23,017 nt of DNA from an uncultured Bacillota bacterium (lineage in GTDB: Bacteria; Bacillota; Clostridia; Peptostreptococcales; Anaerovoracaceae), in contig CAMOZS010000005.1 in assembly GCA_946631075.1 (NCBI GenBank), positions 1 through 23,017 on the forward strand, given 5' to 3'. A program made the position numbers and the translations under genes. Each line of letters starts with the position of its first letter. Position 1 is the first letter of the stretch. Shown here piece after piece: positions 6,767 to 18,400 of the stretch. A model generated the notes under the pieces. The model saw only the letters and a program-made list of their open reading frames with translations, was not told the DNA's origin and searched no databases.

Positions 6767-9700
6767 ACCAGCGGCGACTGTGGTGATACTGCCGGAACGG
6801 TCTCATTTGAGATCAGTGCCGACGGTACTATGACCATTACGGGGACCGGTACGATCAAGCAGCAGACCAGAGCAAACAACTACAGCTGGTACGTAGATCG
6901 TACGAAAGTGAAAAAGCTGGTCATCGGAGAAGGCGTGACCAACGCACCCAACAATGCCTTTAACGGCATGACCAATCTGAAGGAGGTCGAACTTCCTTCG
7001 ACACTGGCAGCCTGGGGCAGCAATGTGTTCCAGTCCAGCAGCAATATAGAGACGATCCGCGTGGCAGAAGGCGGCGCCTTTTCTTCCCATGGCAACATCC
7101 TTTATGGAGACAATGAGACCCGGCTGATCCTGTCCGGTAAGGCAGTCTCCGGCCAGGTGGAACTGCCGGAAGGGCTGACGACCATCGAGCCCAACGGCCT
7201 GGACGGGCGTTCTGAGATCACGTCCCTGAAGCTGCCGGAAGGATTGAAGACGATCGGCAACTACGCTTTCCGCGGGCTGAACAAGGTCGAGACCATCGAT
7301 ATTCCCGATTCGGTCACCAGCATCGGGACCAATGCCCTGCAGAACTGCACTTCCCTGACAGAAGCGGAAGTGCCGGCCGGCGTTAAAAGCCTCAGCAACT
7401 ATACATTCGCAGGGGACAAAGCCCTGACCAAGGCAGTGCTCCCCGAAGGAATGACTTCCATCGGGACCTACGCCTTCCAGAACTGCGAGAAACTGGAAAC
7501 GCTCACCATCCCGGGTTCGGTCACCAGCATCGGCAACAACGCATTCGCCGGGATGAAATCGATGCAAAAGCTGGATCTGCCGGAGGGACTGACGACTCTG
7601 GGAGCAAACGTGTTCAGCGACTGCTCTTCCCTTAAGTCGATGACGATCCCGGCTGGCATCAAAACTCTTGGTACAGCGACCAGCTCCAGCCTTTTCATAA
7701 ACTGCACCGCCCTGGAAGAGGTAAGCCTGCCGGAGGGCCTGACGACCATCGGCGCCAGCGCCTTCAAAGGCTGTACATCCTTAAAGGAGATCCAGATCCC
7801 GCAAACCGTGACGACCATCGGCGTACTGGCTTTCCAGCAGTGTTCTTCCCTGGAAGAAGTCACCGTTCCGGACGGAGTCAAAGAACTGACGGGCACCTTC
7901 GCAGGATGTACCTCTTTGAAGAAGATCGTTTTGCCGGAAGGCCTGACGACACTGAAGACCGGCGGGACCGGAGCGACCATGGTGGGCCCCTTTACCGGAT
8001 GTGAATCTCTGAAGGAGATCACGATCCCGGCCGGGGTCACCACGATCCCCAAGGATACCTTCAATGGCTGTTCATCGCTGGAAGATCTGAGCTTGTCAGA
8101 GGGAGTGACCAGCATCGGTCAGAACGCCTATATGAACTGTACGTCACTGGAGGACATCACCATTCCCAAGACAGTGACCACGGTCATGGGAGGCGCTTTT
8201 GAGAACTGCACCAGCCTGACCAGAGTCAGACTCGAGGACGGAATGGAGCAGTTCAATACAGCAAATAAGAGTGCGACGACCGCATTCAAAGGCTGCAGCC
8301 GCCTGACGGACATCTATATCCCGGACAGCCTGGAGGGATTCCAGCCGATCACCTTCGAACAGGCGGATTCCATCCAGAGGATCCATGTCAGCGAAGAGGC
8401 GAAGCTGGCAGTGAAGGATAACGTCCTCTATGATAAAGATTTCACCAAACTCATCTATATCCCGGCCAGTTACTCCGGGAAACTGGTCCTGCCGGACACA
8501 GTGACCGAGACCGGATCACGGGTGGCCGGATATACCCATGCACTGACGGAGATCGTATTCCCGGAAGGCTTCAAGGCCGTAGGCGAATCCGCCTTCTATT
8601 ATGCGGATGGACTCAGGAAGGTAACGCTTCCTGAAACACTGGAGACGATCGGAGCCAGCGGCTTCAGAGCGACCGGCCTCGAATCGGTCGTGATCCCGGA
8701 CCGTGTAACAAGTGTCGGGACGTACGCATTCACACTGTGCGAAAAAATGAAGAGGGCTAAGCTGGGAAGCGGTCTGAAAGAAATCCCCAACGCCATGTTC
8801 TTCAACTGCCACAAACTGGAGGAGCTGACATTGCCTGAGGAGATCACATCCATCGGTAGCACGGCCTTCTCCGGGACCCGGATCCCCGAGTTCAACATCC
8901 CGGACGGATGCAAGAGTGTGGGAGCGACCGCTTTTGCCAACAACACCAACCTGAACCAGGTGACCCTGCCGGCCAGTCTCACGACGATCCCCTCGACCGC
9001 CTTCAACGGGGACAGTGCCCTCAAGTATATCTACTACAAAGGGACGGCGGACCAGTGGACCGGTCTGAAGTGCAATCCAGCCTTTGGAACGGTGATCACG
9101 GACTATCAGGGAGTGGACCCGCAGCTGGATGCTGCTGTGATCAGCCAGCAGCCAGAGAGCGCCATCTACGAGAAGGGACAGGAGCCGCAGGAGATCCAGC
9201 TGACCGTTGCCCCCCAGGGGACGGAGGGAGAGCAGTACTTCTATACCTGGTATAAGAACAGCAGCGGTAAGGCAGAAGGCGGGACCACCGTCGCAGCGGA
9301 AGGGATCGAGAATGGATCCACCTGTATGCCATCCACCGATAAGATCGGAAGCGAATACTACTACTGCGTCGTTGTCCGTATGGTCAACGGCTACACAGCG
9401 GAGAGGGTGGTCTCGGATGTTGCCAAGGTGACCGTCAAGATGCAGATGGAGGGCTCCGGTTCAGAGCAGGATCCTTTCCTCGTGTCAACGGCAGCAGACC
9501 TGCAGACCCTGTACAGCATGGTCAAAGAAGGAAATTCCCTTGAGGGAGTATTCATCCGGATGACAGATGATATCGAACTGCCGGCAGACTGGGATCCGAT
9601 CGGCGTACTGAAGGATGGGGCGACCGGAAGCAATACCGGAAAGAACGTTCTCCCCTTCAGCGGAACCTTCGACGGCGACGGGCATACGATCACGGTGCCG

Positions 9701-12370
9701 GAAAACGGCAAGCCTCTCTTCGGCTATGTCAGGAATGCAGCGATCCGGAACCTGCAGATCTACGGTACGAAGATCGACGGTACCGGCCTCGTTGACCATT
9801 ATGAGAGAGACTACGAGACCGGAAGCAGCCAGTCGGAATTCGGCAGTGACGCGAAATATATCGTCACGATCGAGAACGTTACACTGAAAAAAGGAACCAA
9901 AACGAGAGAGTCCGGCCTGATCGGCGAGAACAACAAGAGTCAGGACGCTTCATCGATGAACCCGGTCCTGATCGTCAGCTGCAAGGCGGAGGACGGTGTC
10001 GAGATCGGATATAACCATGACGAGGATCAGATCGGGACCTTCGCGGGCCGGGTCTGCGGAATGATCATCAACTGTGAGAGCAGCGCCGATGTTTACGGTC
10101 ATGACCGGGTCGGCGGGATCGCCGGATGCCAGGATGTGGCCATGGGGATCCTTCACGTGGTCAATTCCTCCTATCACGGAAAAGTCACTGCCACTGGCGA
10201 TTTTGCCGGCGGGATCCTGGGATCGGGATACCGCGGCAGTGCCCCCAACGCTCTCTGCGTAGAGATCCGCAACTGCTTTGCCGATGGCCAGGTCAGCGGT
10301 AAGGACTATGTCGGAGGCATCTTCGGCGCGGAAGACGAGGTAGCCCAGTGCTGGAGCAACGGCATCGGATACATCAGCAACAACCTCTTTGCCGGAAGCC
10401 TGAAAGCCGCGGAAGGAGCCAAATACGTCGGCGGAGTGATCGGATACTATCGTTCCCTGAACAAGTATACGAATTTCGACAACAACTGGTTCGCGGACGG
10501 ATGCGGAGCGGACCGGTGGCTGGGAGGCGCCCAGTTCATCGATACCTCTGCGGAGCATGAGACCGAAAGCGATATCACATATATCAATACAGAAAAGAGC
10601 GTTGCCGGATGTCCTTACGTCCAGTTCTGCGACTGGAAGCAGGGACTGAACCGGACCGATGACCCCTTCGGCGCTGGTGCTGCAGGATGCGGCGCAGCTG
10701 CTTCTGCGGAGGGACTGAAGAACGGGGACGTGCTCGAAAAGCTCAACAGCGGAGAATCCAGCATGAAGAACTGGATCGCCGATGAGAAGGGAGTGCCCTG
10801 CATCAGCACCGATCCGATCTGTTATCAGCTGGAGCTTTCCGGTGATTATCAGACCGAATATTTCGTCGGAGACAAGCTGAATACAGAAGGAATGAAGCTG
10901 ACGGCCCATTGGACCAACGGCAAAACGACTGAGCCATCCATCGACGATGAAGATGTCAGGATCGAGGGATTCGACAGCGAGAGCCGGGGTGTGAAGCGGC
11001 TGACCATCAACTACGGAAGCGCCAAGGCGGAGTGTACGGTCAGAGTCCTGCTCAGATCCGATGGAGATAAGATCAGCGTAAGTTTCGCTCTGTATGGAGA
11101 TAAGACCCATGACCCGGCAGAGGAAGACATCCATACGATGAAGATGGGAACGCTGCAGACATGGCAGGAGGCCGCTGAATATGAGGTGGATCTGAACGCG
11201 ACGGTACAGGATGTCCTGGAGATCGCGACTGCCGGAAAGTACACCCTTCGCGGCAGCGATCATTACCTTGCCGGCATCACGCCAAAGGACGGGACGGAAC
11301 TGGCGGAATTCACCAATGGAGCCGATTCCGGATGGATGTACACACTGAACGGAGTCCATTCGCAGAATACGATCGATGAGCAGTTCCTCGAGGATGGAGA
11401 TGAGATCGTATTCCACTATACAGACAACTATCATTTCGAGGAGGACAGCCTCGACGTTACAGCCCTTAAGAAGCTGATCAGCGAGATCGAAGCTCTGCCG
11501 GCAGCGGAGGACGCAGCTGTGGCAGATGCAGAAGCGGTCTGGGCGGCCCAGGACGGAGTGTCCGGATTGGAAGATGATCTTGATCAGCTGATCCCTTCGG
11601 CGATGACCACCAAGCTGGACGAGCTGGATGGGAAACTGACGCCGGAGGCGGTACAGGAGTATCAGACACAGGCGGACAGCGACAGGCAGGCGGCAGAGGA
11701 GGCATTGGCCGCAGCCAGAGAGAGTGACCGGATCGCCCAGGAAGCCCGTGATGCGGAAGGCACCGACGCGCAGGCCCTGGCCCATACGGCTCAGGAAGAC
11801 GCGAATACGGCGGCTGAAAAGGCTCTGGCAGCAGATGAGTCTGCGAAGAAATCTGTGGAAGCCTGGGAGCGTATGCAAAGGCTGGCGGAAAGGTCCGGTG
11901 ACGAGACCGCCATCGAAAATGCTAAGACCGGTCTGCAGAATGCAGAGACCGCGGCAGAAGCAGCCGCTGAGGCGAAAGCTGCTTCGGAGGCTCTGGCCAT
12001 CGCGGCAGGTGAGAGAGCAGACCAGATCGATCAGGAAGTGAGAGAGGCCGAAGAACAGGCGGCAGCTACTGCGGCTAAGATCAAGGCTGCGAAGAAGATG
12101 ACCGTGAAGAAGCTCAGGGTCAAGACCAAGAAGGGCAAGGCCATCGTCACATGGAAGAAGACGAAGTACGCTCCGGCTTATCAGGTCCAGTACAAAATGA
12201 ACGGGAAGAAGTGGAAGACCCTGAAGAAGTCCGTTCGCGGGACCCGGGTCACTGCCAGGAAGATGAAGAAAGGCAAACGCTACAGCTTCCGCGTCAGAAC
12301 GGTCAGCCGGATCCAGGGAAAGAGTTACTACGGAAAGTGGACGAAGGTAAAAACAGTTAAAGCTAAGTAA
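6677..12370 (+). CDS. Giant secreted BspA-type LRR protein with DUF4430 (transcobalamin-like) domain
   Basis: This is a 1897-aa exported protein. Domains in order: signal peptide (1-30, ends VFGA); about 30 BspA/LRR_5 repeats of ~23 residues (79-795); an Ig-like domain (~813-923); a Gly-rich GLUG/beta-helix-like region with VGGI/AGGI motifs (~924-1384); a bacterial Ig-like domain (~1385-1457); a DUF4430 domain (1464-1587) with GWMYTLNG at 1552-1559 and a GDEIVFHYTDNY end; an Ala/Glu-rich coiled coil (~1596-1807); and a very basic fibronectin-III-like domain (1808-1897). There is no LPXTG, SLH or other known anchor. The start at 6677 has AGGAG at 6665-6669; an in-frame ATG at 6608 lies in the terminator and is rejected. 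DUF4430 is related to the C-terminal domain of animal transcobalamin and intrinsic factor, which fits the upstream cobalamin riboswitch. A corrinoid-binding or adhesion role is inference. Confidence 0.9.
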   Translation: MRRRRIMTWLLAMVMALALFGVGAAAVFGATSGDCGDTAGTVSFEISADGTMTITGTGTIKQQTRANNYSWYVDRTKVKKLVIGEGVTNAPNNAFNGMTNLKEVELPSTLAAWGSNVFQSSSNIETIRVAEGGAFSSHGNILYGDNETRLILSGKAVSGQVELPEGLTTIEPNGLDGRSEITSLKLPEGLKTIGNYAFRGLNKVETIDIPDSVTSIGTNALQNCTSLTEAEVPAGVKSLSNYTFAGDKALTKAVLPEGMTSIGTYAFQNCEKLETLTIPGSVTSIGNNAFAGMKSMQKLDLPEGLTTLGANVFSDCSSLKSMTIPAGIKTLGTATSSSLFINCTALEEVSLPEGLTTIGASAFKGCTSLKEIQIPQTVTTIGVLAFQQCSSLEEVTVPDGVKELTGTFAGCTSLKKIVLPEGLTTLKTGGTGATMVGPFTGCESLKEITIPAGVTTIPKDTFNGCSSLEDLSLSEGVTSIGQNAYMNCTSLEDITIPKTVTTVMGGAFENCTSLTRVRLEDGMEQFNTANKSATTAFKGCSRLTDIYIPDSLEGFQPITFEQADSIQRIHVSEEAKLAVKDNVLYDKDFTKLIYIPASYSGKLVLPDTVTETGSRVAGYTHALTEIVFPEGFKAVGESAFYYADGLRKVTLPETLETIGASGFRATGLESVVIPDRVTSVGTYAFTLCEKMKRAKLGSGLKEIPNAMFFNCHKLEELTLPEEITSIGSTAFSGTRIPEFNIPDGCKSVGATAFANNTNLNQVTLPASLTTIPSTAFNGDSALKYIYYKGTADQWTGLKCNPAFGTVITDYQGVDPQLDAAVISQQPESAIYEKGQEPQEIQLTVAPQGTEGEQYFYTWYKNSSGKAEGGTTVAAEGIENGSTCMPSTDKIGSEYYYCVVVRMVNGYTAERVVSDVAKVTVKMQMEGSGSEQDPFLVSTAADLQTLYSMVKEGNSLEGVFIRMTDDIELPADWDPIGVLKDGATGSNTGKNVLPFSGTFDGDGHTITVPENGKPLFGYVRNAAIRNLQIYGTKIDGTGLVDHYERDYETGSSQSEFGSDAKYIVTIENVTLKKGTKTRESGLIGENNKSQDASSMNPVLIVSCKAEDGVEIGYNHDEDQIGTFAGRVCGMIINCESSADVYGHDRVGGIAGCQDVAMGILHVVNSSYHGKVTATGDFAGGILGSGYRGSAPNALCVEIRNCFADGQVSGKDYVGGIFGAEDEVAQCWSNGIGYISNNLFAGSLKAAEGAKYVGGVIGYYRSLNKYTNFDNNWFADGCGADRWLGGAQFIDTSAEHETESDITYINTEKSVAGCPYVQFCDWKQGLNRTDDPFGAGAAGCGAAASAEGLKNGDVLEKLNSGESSMKNWIADEKGVPCISTDPICYQLELSGDYQTEYFVGDKLNTEGMKLTAHWTNGKTTEPSIDDEDVRIEGFDSESRGVKRLTINYGSAKAECTVRVLLRSDGDKISVSFALYGDKTHDPAEEDIHTMKMGTLQTWQEAAEYEVDLNATVQDVLEIATAGKYTLRGSDHYLAGITPKDGTELAEFTNGADSGWMYTLNGVHSQNTIDEQFLEDGDEIVFHYTDNYHFEEDSLDVTALKKLISEIEALPAAEDAAVADAEAVWAAQDGVSGLEDDLDQLIPSAMTTKLDELDGKLTPEAVQEYQTQADSDRQAAEEALAAARESDRIAQEARDAEGTDAQALAHTAQEDANTAAEKALAADESAKKSVEAWERMQRLAERSGDETAIENAKTGLQNAETAAEAAAEAKAASEALAIAAGERADQIDQEVREAEEQAAATAAKIKAAKKMTVKKLRVKTKKGKAIVTWKKTKYAPAYQVQYKMNGKKWKTLKKSVRGTRVTARKMKKGKRYSFRVRTVSRIQGKSYYGKWTKVKTVKAK
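6911..9058 (+). repeat. BspA-like leucine-rich repeat array (~30 units)
   Basis: Protein-level repeats of about 23 codons follow the pattern L-x-x-I/V-x-L/I-P-x-G/S-V/L-x-T/S-I-G-x-x-A-F-x-x-C-x-x. Many adjacent units alternate between a LPEGLTTIG form and an IPxSVTSIG form, giving a loose ~46-residue higher-order period. Two units are interrupted by an ILYGDNETRLI or VLYDKDFTKLI insert, the variant often seen in BspA-like proteins. The DNA copies are diverged, so this is an old array. Confidence 0.85.
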
Positions 12371-12391
12371 CAGAAGAAAGGAGAAGTCATC

Positions 12392-12481
12392 ATGAGAAGA
12401 AGAAGGTTCATGACCTGGATCCTTACCATGGTCATGGCACTGGCCGTTTTCGGCGTCAGCGCCTCCGTCGTGTTCGGCGCT
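12392..12481 (+). repeat. Signal-peptide leader copy 2 (matches 6677-6766)
   Basis: This is the second copy of the 30-codon leader that encodes MRRRRFMTW...VFGA, with the same AAGAAAGGAG binding site (AAAGGAG at 12377-12383). The shared leader on otherwise different proteins suggests duplication of the 5' end or matched export signals. Confidence 0.8.
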
Positions 12482-15400
12482 GATCTTGCCGGAAGCGGGA
12501 CGGAAGATAATCCCTACCTGATCACCAGCGCGGAAGATTTCGCGTCGATGCAGGAAGGAGAATCAGGGATAGGTAAGTACTATCAGCTGGATGGGGACAT
12601 CACCATATCCCAGCCCTTCAGCGGAGATTTCCAGGGAATCTTCGATGGGGACGGACACACCGTTACCCTTGCGATCGAAAGCGCAGCAACCTATCAGGGC
12701 ATGTTCGGATCGCTTAAGAGCGGAGCAGTCGTGACGGATGTAATAACCGATGGATCCGTTGTCGTGACAGGCGGCAAGAGCTATACAGGCGCCATCGCAG
12801 CCAGTGCCAACGGGTTTGAAAACGGAGTTACCATCGAGTACTGCCGTAATAATGCATCCCTTTCCGGATACAAAGCGGTCGGAGGTATCGTGGGATCAGC
12901 GACCAACGGCGTAACGATCACCGAGTGTGTCAACAGTGGCGCCATTACAGGTGAGAACATGCAGGTCGGAGGGATCGTCGGAAATGCAGCCAGCGGAGTC
13001 ACAGCGATCACCGATTGCTATAATACCGGCGTCATTACCGGCTTCAATCAGGTCGGCGGCATCATTGGACAGGCGACGAAATCCAGTGCCTATGACAGTA
13101 TGACCAACTGCTACAGCACCGGAACATGCAGCCTTACGACGACCAATACCGGTGTCGGATCATTGGCCGGCAATAAATCGAACAACGGAACCATAACAAA
13201 TTCTTATGGCCTCGATACAGCAGCGGCAAGTCTGGTCGGGGGAGCGACCTCCGTTACAGGTGCAGCAATGAAGACCGCCGATGAGATGAAGGCGGCCGAT
13301 TTCGCAGCGGCTCTGGGAGAGGCTTTTGCAGCCGATTCCAAGGCCATCAACAGCGGATATCCGATCCTGGCATGGGAAGACATCGATGACAGCGGAGCAA
13401 AGGCGACGGTCGCATTCGACGTGACCCCGGAAGATGCCGTCATCAAAGTCGGCAAGAAGGCCGTCACGGACGGTATGATCGACCTGGGCGCAGGCTCCTA
13501 TCAGTACACCATCAGCTGTGAAGGCTACAAGACTGTGACCGGAACTTTTGAGGTCACAGAAGCTCAAGCAGAGAATGAGGATGTGATCGAGCTTGATCCG
13601 ATCAGCCTCCCCTCCCTGGAGTCGATCTCCGCATCCATCACCAGGACAGAATACGAGACCGGTGATGAACTGGAAGGGCTGACCGTCACAGCGAAATACT
13701 CCGATGATTCCGAAGAGGAAGTCACCGGATACACAACGGACTTTGATTCCAGTCAGGCGGCTGAGAACAAGACCGTTACCGTAAGCTATCAGGGAAAGAC
13801 AGCGACCTTCCAGGTGACCATTACCCAGAAGGCCAGCGTTTTGGACGGCCTTGCGGGAAAGGTCGATGTAACTCTGGTGGACGGAGCATACGGTTTTGAG
13901 GAAGAACTTGACAAGGGCTGGCTGGTGACCAACAATCAGGGCAAAAGCAACAGCACAGCCAAGATGACCATGACCGCGAAAGTGTCCGGCATGCTCACTT
14001 TCCAGTACAAGGTCGGATCCGAAACCAATTACGATAAGTTTAGTCTGAAGAAGGGATCGGAAACTCTGATCAATAACGTCAGCGGCACCATCGACTGGAC
14101 CGACCAGAAGGTCCTGCTGGCAGAAGGCGACACACTGACCTTTACCTATAGCAAGGATTCCAGCGGAGACAGAAACGATGACAGTGTCTGGATCAGAAAT
14201 CTGGCAGTGGCGCCGGCATATACCATCGATCTGCAGCTGACACCGGAGAACGCCTCTGTCGTTCTCAAAGACAGCAGCAATAACGAAGTCGGCGGAAACA
14301 AGGGGAAATACACCGTCGTTGACGGAACCTACACATACGCTGCTTCAGCCTTTGGATATGAAGAAAAGACCGGGACCATCACCGTAGACGGAGCAGACGT
14401 CACGGAGACCGTCCAGCTCACTGCCCTGCCAAGACAGGAAGTGACCTTCGATGTCACCCTGCCCGAGGGCCTGGATGCGGACAAGACCGCCGTCGAGGTC
14501 AAGAGCGGTGATACTGTGATCGAAGCAGAAGAGTCCGGCAAATACAGCCTGCCGGCCGGGGACTATTCCTATACGGTAAGTCATCCCAACTGTGACCAGC
14601 AGACCGGGACCTTCACCGTGGCCGATCAGGCTCAGCAGATCAGCGTGGAACTGGTCCGCAAACTGGTCTTCAGCGATTTCTTCGATGGAGTGGACGGGAT
14701 CACAGCGACCGATGATGACAGCTATCCCTTCACCCCGGTAAAGGACGAGGATAACGGCAATTACCTGAAGCCCAGCAACATCAGATCCGGCTACAGCTCC
14801 ACCACGAGCGCTATCCGTCTGGAGATCACCAAGCCGGTCGAGCTGTCCTTCAAGTATCTGGCCAACCTCTACGTTCCGTCCTACTCTTATTCGACCAACA
14901 ATTATCTGATCGTTAAGAACGGAAGCGAGGAGATCCTGGCAGTGAAGGATCAGAAGGTCGCCGACTGGACCGACTTTACGGCAAAGGCTGCGGCGGGCGA
15001 TGTGATCACCATCGAGTATAAATGTTACAGTTACGCGACATCGGCGGATCAGTACAACGTTCAGTTCAAGGACTTCCAGACCCGTCCCGTCCACAAGCTG
15101 ACCTTCACAGGGTATGAGCCGGGATCGCAGATCGTCCTCAAACAGGGCGATGAGGTCATCACCAGGACTGGGGAAGACTACTATCTGACCGATGGAACAT
15201 ATGATTATGAGATCAGCAAGCTGGGCTACAGCACAGCGACCGGATCTGTGACCATCAATGGAGAAGATGTGACCGAGGCAGTCTCCATGGAGATGACCGA
15301 GCGTCACACGGTAACATTCAATGTAACGACCAATGACGGGGCCAGCATAGAGCCTCAGATCAAGGTCATGCACGAAGAAGAGGAGATGCCTGCGTCTGCT

Positions 15401-18400
15401 GACGGCAGCTATTCTCTGGCGGACGCGGCCTATACCTATGTTGTATCAGCTGAAGGTTATGACAGCCGGGAAGGAGCCTTCGGAGTTGACGGCGAAAACA
15501 AGACTGTTTCGGTCGAGCTGAACCGGACCCTGACGGTCGATGATTTCATCAGCTCGGAACTGGCTTCAGCGTCCAATGACAAAAACTATCCGTATAAGGG
15601 TGTCTACAGCGATGAAGGCAACTACCTGCAGTCGACCAACAACGGGAACTATCAGTTCGCTTCGATCACCATCGAGTTCAGCGCGGACGCCAGCCTTGCC
15701 TTTGACTACTGGACCAGGGTGGGCACATCGACTTCCTACGGGATGACCATCTCCAACGGGTCGACCAAACTGGAGCAGATCAACGGCGAGAACGACTGGA
15801 CCGGATACAGGACGGACGTTTCCGCAGGAGATACGATCACGATCAAATATTCCCGTCAGTATAACGAAGATACATCCAATTGTATCCGCCTGAAGAACTT
15901 TGTGATCACCCCCCTCTATGCGGTGAACTTCGATCTTCCGGAAGGAGCGAAGGTAGAGGTCTTCAAGGATGGAGCGCCGGTCACGGCCAAGGCGGCGGGT
16001 CAGTATAAGCTGCCGTCGGGAAGCTATGACTATACTGTCTCTCAGTTCGGATACGAAGACAAGACAGGAACCGTTACCGTTGAAGGGGCGGAACAGACCA
16101 TCACAGTCGCCCAGTCCGATATGACTGCTCTGGAGACCGCGAAGATCCGCTTCGCTGCTGACCCGGAGGACGCCCAGGTCACTGTAACTCACGCGGATGC
16201 CGGAACAATGACAGCAGATGAGGACGGTGGTTACCAGCTGCCTCAGGGAGAGACTTTCTCCTACAAAGTCGAAAAGGCAAATTACATCCCCCAGGACGGT
16301 ACGTTCACTGTGACCGGCGATGCGACCATCGAAGTCAAAATGGTCTGGGCCGGAGAAGCCTGGGACGGTGAGACAAAGACCCAGCCGGAGAAGGGAACCG
16401 GAACGGCAGAGGATCCCTATATCATCGCCAGCGGTGAAAATCTGGCATGGCTGTGCGATCAGGTCAACAGCGGAAGCGCGGACCTGTCCGCAAGCCTGAG
16501 CGACAATATCAATCTGAACGGCAAAAGCTGGGCAGGCATTGGAACCTACAGCTCTCAGTATGCCGGGACCCTGGATGGCCAGGGCCATACCATCAGCGGA
16601 CTTTCCGGAAGTGTCGGACTGGTCAGCCGTATGGCGGCCGGCGGAACGGTGAAGGACCTGACCGTGATCGGACAGGTGTCCGGTGACATGAATGTGGGCG
16701 GCATTGTCTCCTACTGCTATGGTACCGTTGAGAACTGTCTGTACGGCGGAACGGTAGAAAACTCCAACAGTTACAGCACCGGCGGTATCGTCGGAGCCCT
16801 GCAGAAGGGCGGCAGGATCATCGGCTGCGTGAACACAGCGGATATCACCAACACATTCGCCAACTACGCATCGGACATCTATACCGGCGGCATCGCAGGC
16901 TACTCCTACGGCGAGATCAGAAACTGCTACAGCACAGGTGATGTGACTACAGACACTTCCAGGACCAACAAGTGCATCGGCGGATTCGCGGGCAGGATCT
17001 ACGCTGACGGCACGGTGAAGAACTGCTACAGCACCGGAACCGTATCCGGGCCCCAGGCGGGAACATATAACTTCGCGGGAGACGTCCGCGGGACCATCAC
17101 GAACTGCTATGTTCTGGATACCGCCGGCGCCAACGCGACCGCAGGCGTTGAACAGATGACTGCTGGTCAAATGGCAGCGGACGACTTCGTCGTCAGCCTG
17201 AATGCCTTTGCCTTCAATAAGGATGCAGAGGGCATCAATGCCGGATTCCCTGTCCTCAAGTGGCAGGGCGGAACGGAAGTCGATGACCCGGATCTGGAGA
17301 AGGTGGCAGCAGCCAGGGAGGCGCTGAAGCTGCAGGCTCAGAAAGATGACGATGTCATCGATCTGACTGCGGAAGGAGACATTTACAATATCAAGCCGGG
17401 ACAGATCGACAAACTGCTTCTGCCGGCAGCGGGTGAAGAAGAGACCGCGATCACATGGACTGCGGAGCCGGCCGGTTGGATCGACACAGAGGCAGGCACA
17501 GTGACCGCTCCCGAAAGCGGTAAGCAGGCAGCAGAATTGACCGCCCGCATCACCAAGGGCAACGCGGAAGGAACGAAGACCTTCAAGCTCTCTCTGTGGT
17601 CCGAACAGGAGGCAGAGAAGGAAACGCTGGCTCAAATGGCAGCTAAGCTGCAGGATACAGCAATGACCGCGTCCCAGATCGCTCATCCGGAGGAAGGAAA
17701 CGTCAGCGATGTCGTGAAGCGGACTCTGGAGAAAGCGGGCTTCGATACAGAAGGCCTGAACGTGACCTTCGTGGGAGTCGATGGAGACAACAAGTACATA
17801 GCGGAGAACGGAGACATCACCTATTACAAGGGTGAAACTTCCGGACTGAACTACGCGGTCTACAACAGAAGCATCAAGGTGAAACTTTCCAGGGATGGTG
17901 TGGAAACAGATCCCTTCATCCTGAAACAGATCCTGATCAGCTGGGACAAGGCCTACGTACAGGGACTTCTGGACGACTGGAACGCCTCACTGACCTGGGA
18001 CAGCATCAAGGGTGACCTTGAGAATGAAGCTGAAGTTTCCGCAACAGAAGACGGCACCGTTTACACGGTATCCGGAAATGTCAAAGGCGAACTGAAACTG
18101 CCGGCCAACATCGGCAGCGCTGAAGTCACATGGTCTGTGGTCGAAGGCGGTCAGTGCGCTGAGATCGGCAAGGTCGACTTCGACAGCGATTACAACCGCT
18201 TCTACCCGGTAACGATCACAGGGATCGAATCGGCGGACACCGCGGTGAAGCTGCAGGCGACCCTGACCTACAACAAACTCAATGACGAGGATAAGGCGGA
18301 GGGAGTCGATCCGGTGACGGCGGATTCGATCTACGTTCTGAATGTAGCCCGGGATGACAATCCGGGTATTGACAAGGAAGCCGCTCAGAAGGCTCTGGAC

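Noticed and set aside
9950..11878. Long minus-strand open frame (642 codons) opposite the LRR protein
   Set aside because: It has no ribosome binding site or recognisable domain, and it lies wholly inside a sense gene with clear domains. It looks like a by-product of GC-rich codon use.
12800..13100. Short repeated DNA motifs resembling a CRISPR array
   Set aside because: The repeats are GLUG protein motifs in an open frame with degenerate DNA and no constant spacer length.
15566..17686. Long minus-strand open frame (706 codons) opposite the second giant gene
   Set aside because: It is antisense to PEGA and GLUG repeats and shows a Gly/Arg/Cys/Ser-rich, mirror-like composition. No initiation signal or family motif is seen.
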